Source: Swaminathania salitolerans
GTDB lineage: Bacteria; Pseudomonadota; Alphaproteobacteria; Acetobacterales; Acetobacteraceae
Strand: one strand, 5' to 3'
Assembly: GCF_025994315.1 (NCBI RefSeq)
Contig: NZ_BAQE01000005.1
Length of the DNA stretch: 64,000 nucleotides
How positions within the stretch are numbered: the stretch's first letter is position 1; the number at the start of each line of letters is the position of its first letter. The notes beneath the pieces were generated by a model, which saw nothing but the letters and a program-made list of their open reading frames with translations, was not told the origin of the DNA and searched no databases. This document shows, in pieces, positions 59,951 to 64,000 of the stretch. The position numbers and the translations under genes are program-made.

Positions 59951-61156
59951 TCAGTCATCGCGCCGGTCACTGCGGATCAAACGCACCGATCGCCCATCGA
60001 CGGCCAGATGGATCTCTCCGCGGAGCAGGGCAAGCGCATCCTCGCCGAAGACCGCGCGCCGCCATCCCTGGAGTACCGCACCGTCGGTTTCTCCCAGTGC
60101 GAGGGCATCGAGATCCTCTCCGGTCGCGACGAGCTTGGGTGCCACGCGGTTGGCTTCGCAGGCGGCGGCAAGCACCACCTTGAGCAAGGCGACCAGAGCC
60201 GCTGACGGCTTGGCGCCCTCGGGTTTGCGCGGGGGGCGCGGAAGCTCTTTCTCGTCCAGCGCGAGACCGGTCTGGACCGCGGCGAGAAGACCGGGCGCAG
60301 CCTTGCCTTCGGCAAAGCCGCGGGAAACACCCCGGACCCGAGCGAGCGCTTCGGCATCCTGCGGACGCACGGCCGCGATTTCGAGCAGGCTCTCGTCGCG
60401 GATCAGGCGCTGGCGGGGGATGTCGAGGGCTTGCGCCTCCAGCTCGCGCCAGGCCGCGATCTCGCGCAATATACCCAGCATACGACGGTTGTTGGTGCGG
60501 GCCTTCAGTCGCTCCCACTGGCGGCGGGGATCGGGACGGAAAGTGGCCGGATCGTTCAGGATCGCCAGTTCGGCATCGGCCCAGTGCAGGCGGTTCTGCT
60601 TTTCGAGCTCCTGCCTCAGGGCGAGATAGACATCGCGCAGATGCGTGACGTCGGCGGCGGCATAGGCGATCTGGGCCTTCGAGAGCGGGCGGGCAGACCA
60701 GTCGCTGAAGCGGTGGGTCTTGTCGATCGTCGCGCCCGTAATGGCGCCGACCAGCGTGTCGTATCCCACCTGATCGCCATATCCGCCCACCATGGCAGCG
60801 ACCTGCGTATCGAAGATCGAACGCGGCAGGACATCGAAGAGATGGAGGAAGATCTCCAGATCCTGCCGCGCTGCGTGAAAGACCTTCGTGCAGCTTTCCG
60901 TCGCCAGCAGATCGGCCAGAGGCGCAAGATCGAGTCCGGGCGCCAGCGTGTCGATGACCGCGACATCCTGAGCGCCGCCGAGCTGAACGAGGCACAGTTC
61001 CGGCCAGTATGTATGCTCGCGCACGAATTCGGTGTCGATCGTAACGAACGACTCCTGCTTGAGTCGCGCGCAGAGTTGCGCCAAATCCTCGGTAGAAGAC
61101 ACGATGGCTGGGGCTGGGAAACCGGCTTTGGTCAGTTGCATTTTCCTTCCATACAT
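59951..61156 (-). CDS. rnd: ribonuclease D
   Basis: RNase D is a 3'-5' exonuclease that trims tRNA precursors. This 401-residue protein has the DEDDy sites: VTIDTEFVREHTYW near residue 38 (Asp and Glu), KVFHAARQDLEIF, and YAAADVTHLRDVY; a following HRDC domain is seen (RPQDAEALARVRGVSRGFAE). Starts at 61156 (GAGGG upstream) and 61141 (GGAAGG directly before) are both possible. It is divergent from queF with only 14 bp between start codons. Confidence 0.93.
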   Translation of the reverse strand: MYGRKMQLTKAGFPAPAIVSSTEDLAQLCARLKQESFVTIDTEFVREHTYWPELCLVQLGGAQDVAVIDTLAPGLDLAPLADLLATESCTKVFHAARQDLEIFLHLFDVLPRSIFDTQVAAMVGGYGDQVGYDTLVGAITGATIDKTHRFSDWSARPLSKAQIAYAAADVTHLRDVYLALRQELEKQNRLHWADAELAILNDPATFRPDPRRQWERLKARTNNRRMLGILREIAAWRELEAQALDIPRQRLIRDESLLEIAAVRPQDAEALARVRGVSRGFAEGKAAPGLLAAVQTGLALDEKELPRPPRKPEGAKPSAALVALLKVVLAAACEANRVAPKLVATGEDLDALALGETDGAVLQGWRRAVFGEDALALLRGEIHLAVDGRSVRLIRSDRRDD

Positions 61157-61170
61157 CAGGGCGGACCCTC

Positions 61171-61641
61171 ATGACCACATCAGAGAACGATCTCGCCGGG
61201 CTGAGTCAGCTCGGCCGTCATACCGTGCAGCCGGACAATCCCGAAACCGCGACGCTCGAGAAGGTTCCGAGCCCGCATCGGGGCCGCGACTATGTCGTGC
61301 GCTTCACGGCGCCCGAATTCACCTCGCTCTGTCCGGTGACCGGCCAGCCCGATTTCGCCCATATCGTCATCGACTACATTCCTGACGAATGGATCGTCGA
61401 GAGCAAGTCGCTCAAGCTCTATCTCACGAGCTTCCGCAATCACGGAGCATTTCACGAGGATTGCTCCGTCAGCATCGCGACGCGGCTCGTCGAGGTCCTG
61501 AACCCGAAATGGCTGCGGATCGGCGCCTACTGGTATCCGCGCGGCGGCATTCCGATCGATGTGTTCTGGCAGACGGGAAATGCGCCGGAAGGCGTCTGGA
61601 TTCCGGCACAGGACGTTCCCGGTTATCGCGGTCGCGGCTGA
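61171..61641 (+). CDS. queF: NADPH-dependent 7-cyano-7-deazaguanine reductase QueF
   Basis: QueF reduces preQ0 to preQ1 in queuosine synthesis. The 156-residue product is the short, type-I form. The active-site Cys is in FTSLCPVTGQPDFA near residue 53, and ESKSLKLYLTSFRNHGAFHED holds the substrate-binding Glu and His. The ATG at 61171 leaves almost no room for a promoter outside rnd. It is followed by a terminator. Other que genes are not in the window. Confidence 0.95.
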   Translation: MTTSENDLAGLSQLGRHTVQPDNPETATLEKVPSPHRGRDYVVRFTAPEFTSLCPVTGQPDFAHIVIDYIPDEWIVESKSLKLYLTSFRNHGAFHEDCSVSIATRLVEVLNPKWLRIGAYWYPRGGIPIDVFWQTGNAPEGVWIPAQDVPGYRGRG

Positions 61642-61650
61642 GACAGGCCA

Positions 61651-61685
61651 GAAAAAACCCGGCCTCCTTGCGGAGCCGGGTCTTT
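61651..61685 (+). terminator. intrinsic terminator after queF
   Basis: CCCGG with CTCC and GGAG with CCGGG form a nine-bp stem with one bulged C and a TTGC loop; A and T runs flank it. It lies between queF and the convergent atpC end and may act both ways. Confidence 0.75.
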
Positions 61686-61773
61686 CGGGTCGGTGGGCCA
61701 GGATGACCCGGGCGGCCTGATAAGATCGATCCTGCGGGGCTGTCCCTGTCGGTCCCTGCCCCGCCCGGACGCG

Positions 61774-62193
61774 TCAATGCGTCGGGTGACTGATCTCGGC
61801 CGCCTCGATCTCCGCACGGGCGGACTGGATGCGGCGGGACAGGCTGTCCTGATGGGAGATGTCGTCGGCAGCCACATTGGTGAACTGCGTCTCGAGCCTC
61901 TCGAGCCGTTCCTGCGCCTCGCTGAGAACGATCTCGGTCACCGGGAGGGCTTCATCGGCCAGAATGGTACAACGCTGCGACGTGATGTCCGCAAATCCCC
62001 CGGAAACGAAAAAGCGCTCGGTGACCTGGCCGTTTTCATACAGGGAGACGACACCGCCGCGCAGCAGGAGCATGATCGGCGCGTGATCGGGCATTGCCGC
62101 GATATCGCCGTCCTCGCCCGGGAGCACTGCCATCTCGACTTCCTTGCGGAAGAGCAGCTTCTCCGGGCTGATGATTTCGACCTGGACCGGCAT
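61774..62193 (-). CDS. atpC: ATP synthase F1 subunit epsilon
   Basis: Epsilon is part of the central stalk and inhibits ATP hydrolysis. The 139-residue protein has the N-terminal beta-sandwich (VEIISPEKLLFRKEVEMAVLPGEDGDIAAMPDHAPIM) and a C-terminal helical pair (AQERLERLETQ). Its ATG is 4 nt from the atpD stop. It ends the atp operon in this order. Confidence 0.95.
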   Translation of the reverse strand: MPVQVEIISPEKLLFRKEVEMAVLPGEDGDIAAMPDHAPIMLLLRGGVVSLYENGQVTERFFVSGGFADITSQRCTILADEALPVTEIVLSEAQERLERLETQFTNVAADDISHQDSLSRRIQSARAEIEAAEISHPTH

Positions 62194-62197
62194 GATG

Positions 62198-63652
62198 TTA
62201 CGCCGACTCCTTCATCTTTTCGCCCTTGGCAACCGCTTCCTCGATCGGGCCGACCATATAGAAAGCGCTCTCCGGCAGATGGTCATATTCGCCCGCCACG
62301 ATCGCCTTGAAGCTGCGAACCGTGTCGTCCAGAGCCACCAGCTTGCCCGGAGACCCCGTGAAGACCTCGGCCACATGGAAGGGCTGCGACAGGAAGCGCT
62401 GGATGCGACGCGCGCGCGCCACGACCTGCTTGTCCTCTTCCGAGAGCTCGTCCATGCCGAGGATCGCGATGATATCCTGCAGACCCTTATAGGTCTGAAG
62501 GATACGCTGCACGTCGCGGGCCACCTGATAATGCTCCTCGCCGACGATCTTGGGATCGAGCGAACGCGAGGTGGAGTCGAGCGGATCGACCGCCGGGTAG
62601 ATGCCCATTTCCGCGATCGAGCGATTCAGCACGGTCGTGGCGTCGAGATGGGCGAAGGTCGCGGCAGGCGCCGGATCGGTCAGATCGTCGGCAGGCACGT
62701 AAACGGCCTGGACCGAGGTGATCGACCCCTTCTTGGTGGAGGTGATGCGTTCCTGCAGGGCACCCATCTCGGTCGCCAGCGTCGGCTGGTAACCCACGGC
62801 GGAAGGAATACGACCCAGCAGGGCCGAGACTTCCGAACCGGCCTGGGTGAAGCGGAAGATGTTGTCCACGAAGAACAGCACGTCCTGACCTTCCTCATCG
62901 CGGAAATACTCTGCGAGAGACAGGGCAGACAGGGCAACACGGGCGCGGGCGCCCGGCGGCTCGTTCATCTGGCCATAGACCAGCGCCACCTTGGAACCGG
63001 CCGTCGAGCCGTCTTCACCGATCTTGATCACGCCGGCATCCTGCATTTCGAAATACAGGTCGTTGCCTTCACGTGTACGCTCACCGACACCGGCAAAGAC
63101 GGACACGCCGCCATGGGCCTTGGCGATATTGTTGATCAGTTCCTGGATGATGACGGTCTTGCCGACGCCAGCGCCGCCGAAGAGGCCGATCTTGCCGCCC
63201 TTGAGATACGGGCAAAGCAGATCGACGACCTTGATACCGGTCACGAGAATCTCGGAAGCCGCTGCCTGATCCTCGAAAGACGGCGCCTTGCGATGGATCG
63301 GGTAATGCTTGTCGGACACAACCGGACCGCGCTCGTCAACCGGCTCGCCGATGACGTTGAGGATTCGACCGAGCGTTGCCGGACCGACCGGCACGGTGAT
63401 CTGCGCGCCCGTATCCTTGACCTCGGCACCACGGACGAGACCGTCCGTGCTGTCCATGGCGATGCAGCGCACTTCGCGCTCACCGATTTCCTGGGCCACT
63501 TCGAGCACCAGGGTCTGGTCGCCGATCCGGACATGCAGCGCATTGAGAATATGCGGCAGCGTGCCTTCGAACTGGACATCGACCACGGGACCGCGGACCT
63601 GCGTCACGCGACCCACGACGTTGCTGCTGGCAGACGACAGAGTTTCGGACAT
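62198..63652 (-). CDS. atpD: ATP synthase F1 subunit beta
   Basis: The beta subunit carries the catalytic sites of F1-ATPase. It has 484 residues, with Walker A GGAGVGKTVIIQELI near residue 160, GERTREGNDLY, VLFFVDNIFRFTQAG (Walker B) and the GRIPSAVGYQPTLA segment. It lies between atpG and atpC as usual for F-type operons. Codon use suggests high expression. Confidence 0.97.
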   Translation of the reverse strand: MSETLSSASSNVVGRVTQVRGPVVDVQFEGTLPHILNALHVRIGDQTLVLEVAQEIGEREVRCIAMDSTDGLVRGAEVKDTGAQITVPVGPATLGRILNVIGEPVDERGPVVSDKHYPIHRKAPSFEDQAAASEILVTGIKVVDLLCPYLKGGKIGLFGGAGVGKTVIIQELINNIAKAHGGVSVFAGVGERTREGNDLYFEMQDAGVIKIGEDGSTAGSKVALVYGQMNEPPGARARVALSALSLAEYFRDEEGQDVLFFVDNIFRFTQAGSEVSALLGRIPSAVGYQPTLATEMGALQERITSTKKGSITSVQAVYVPADDLTDPAPAATFAHLDATTVLNRSIAEMGIYPAVDPLDSTSRSLDPKIVGEEHYQVARDVQRILQTYKGLQDIIAILGMDELSEEDKQVVARARRIQRFLSQPFHVAEVFTGSPGKLVALDDTVRSFKAIVAGEYDHLPESAFYMVGPIEEAVAKGEKMKESA

Positions 63653-63678
63653 CGTATTTCGGCTCCTGCGTAAAGGTC

Positions 63679-64000
63679 TCAGACGGCTTCAGCGCCGGAG
63701 ATGATCTCGATAAGTTCTTTGGTGATATTGCTCTGGCGGCTGCGGTTGTAGCGCTGCGACAGATCGTCGATCGCCTTGCCTGCATTCCGTGTCGCGTTGT
63801 CCATGGCGGTCATGCGCGCCCCCTGCTCACCGGCCGCACTCTCGAGAAGCGCTGCGTAGAACTGGACCTGGATGTTACGCGGCAGAAGGCGAGCGAGCAG
63901 CTCCCCTTCGTCTGGCTCAAACTCGTATTGAGCGGTATTTTCGGTCTGGTTGTCGTTTTCCGGCACGGGAAGCGGTACCAGCGGCGCCTCTGTCGGCGTC
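63679..64000 (-). CDS. atpG: ATP synthase F1 subunit gamma, C-terminal part (cut by window end)
   Basis: Only the last 106 codons are present; the gene continues beyond 64000. The C-terminal helix is typical (RMTAMDNATRNAGKAIDDLSQRYNRSRQSNITKELIEIISGAEA), which forms the rotor shaft. The visible upstream part carries a Pro/Glu-rich insert (TPTEAPLVPLPVPENDNQTE), a region that is variable in alphaproteobacterial gamma subunits. The stop is 26 nt before atpD. Confidence 0.94.
   Translation of the reverse strand, partial: TPTEAPLVPLPVPENDNQTENTAQYEFEPDEGELLARLLPRNIQVQFYAALLESAAGEQGARMTAMDNATRNAGKAIDDLSQRYNRSRQSNITKELIEIISGAEAV

Noticed and set aside
63900..64000. Pro/Glu-rich stretch of atpG seen as a possible frameshift or foreign insert
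   Set aside because: The frame stays open and the flanking gamma motifs are intact; this region is variable in the family.
1..64000. tRNA, rRNA, insertion sequences, prophage genes and CRISPR arrays
   Set aside because: I looked in the gaps and found none that I can support by eye; a covariance-model scan would be needed to exclude small RNAs.

Overview
The window is 64 kb of GC-rich bacterial chromosome from an alphaproteobacterium, most likely family Acetobacteraceae (acetic acid bacteria). This rests on gene content: a GcrA cell-cycle regulator, AddAB recombination proteins, a hopanoid block (hpnH, hpnM/mlaC-like, hpnI, hpnJ, hpnK), a Hint-domain secreted protein of a type common in acetic acid bacteria, and an atpGDC tail with an alphaproteobacterial context. 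The genus cannot be fixed from this window. Coding density is high. I see no rRNA, tRNA, insertion sequence, prophage or CRISPR array.

Layout. 1-4.7 kb: DUF2272 lipoprotein, mtnA, a Nudix hydrolase, a family-4 glycosyltransferase and a small charged helical exported protein. 5.0-9.3 kb: an aldoxime-nitrile catabolic module, with haem aldoxime dehydratase and nitrilase in one operon, an AraC-type regulator, and a divergent outer-membrane porin-like protein. Similar direct repeats with 21-22 bp spacing lie before both the nitrilase and the porin. 9.6-13.8 kb: an SDR, then a compact biotin operon bioF / esterase / bioC-bioD fusion with 4-nt overlaps. 13.8-19.6 kb: rhodanese, cysteine synthase, an OmpR/EnvZ-type two-component pair, a VTT membrane protein and an SDR-like protein that has lost its catalytic residues. 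19.7-29.5 kb: ispE coupled to a TPR protein, a divergent uracil-DNA glycosylase, a lytic transglycosylase, an HTH regulator facing an epimerase-like gene, and a CNNM/CBS membrane protein.

29.6-35.8 kb: hopanoid side-chain genes. hpnH adds the adenosyl group to hopene; HpnI, HpnK and HpnJ build the glucosamine and cyclitol-ether head groups; the MlaC/HpnM-like protein may carry lipid across the periplasm. hpnH is divergent from the other four genes across a 530-bp AT-richer gap. 35.8-46.5 kb: trxA, an exported VOC protein with a lipoprotein, the overlapping tsaE-addB-addA operon, and a TRIC channel gene coupled to threonine aldolase. 46.9-50.4 kb: ferredoxin-NADP reductase, then alanine racemase and D-amino-acid dehydrogenase overlapping by 4 nt. 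51-54 kb: a 976-residue secreted Hint protein with 243-bp tandem repeats behind an AT-rich gap, then a His/Lys-rich exported peptide gene. 54.8-64 kb: typA, adenosine kinase-like gene, bactofilin, gcrA, rnd, queF and the atpG-atpD-atpC end of the ATP synthase operon.

A feature that cuts across gene boundaries is the large number of short degenerate tandem repeats. Inside genes the periods are multiples of three (6, 12, 15, 243 nt) and code for variable linkers. Between genes the periods include 13, 14 and 16 nt. No single wholly new system stands out. The best leads are the aldoxime module with its shared operator, the bioC-bioD fusion, the SDR lacking a catalytic triad, the Hint adhesin and the tandem-repeat signature.
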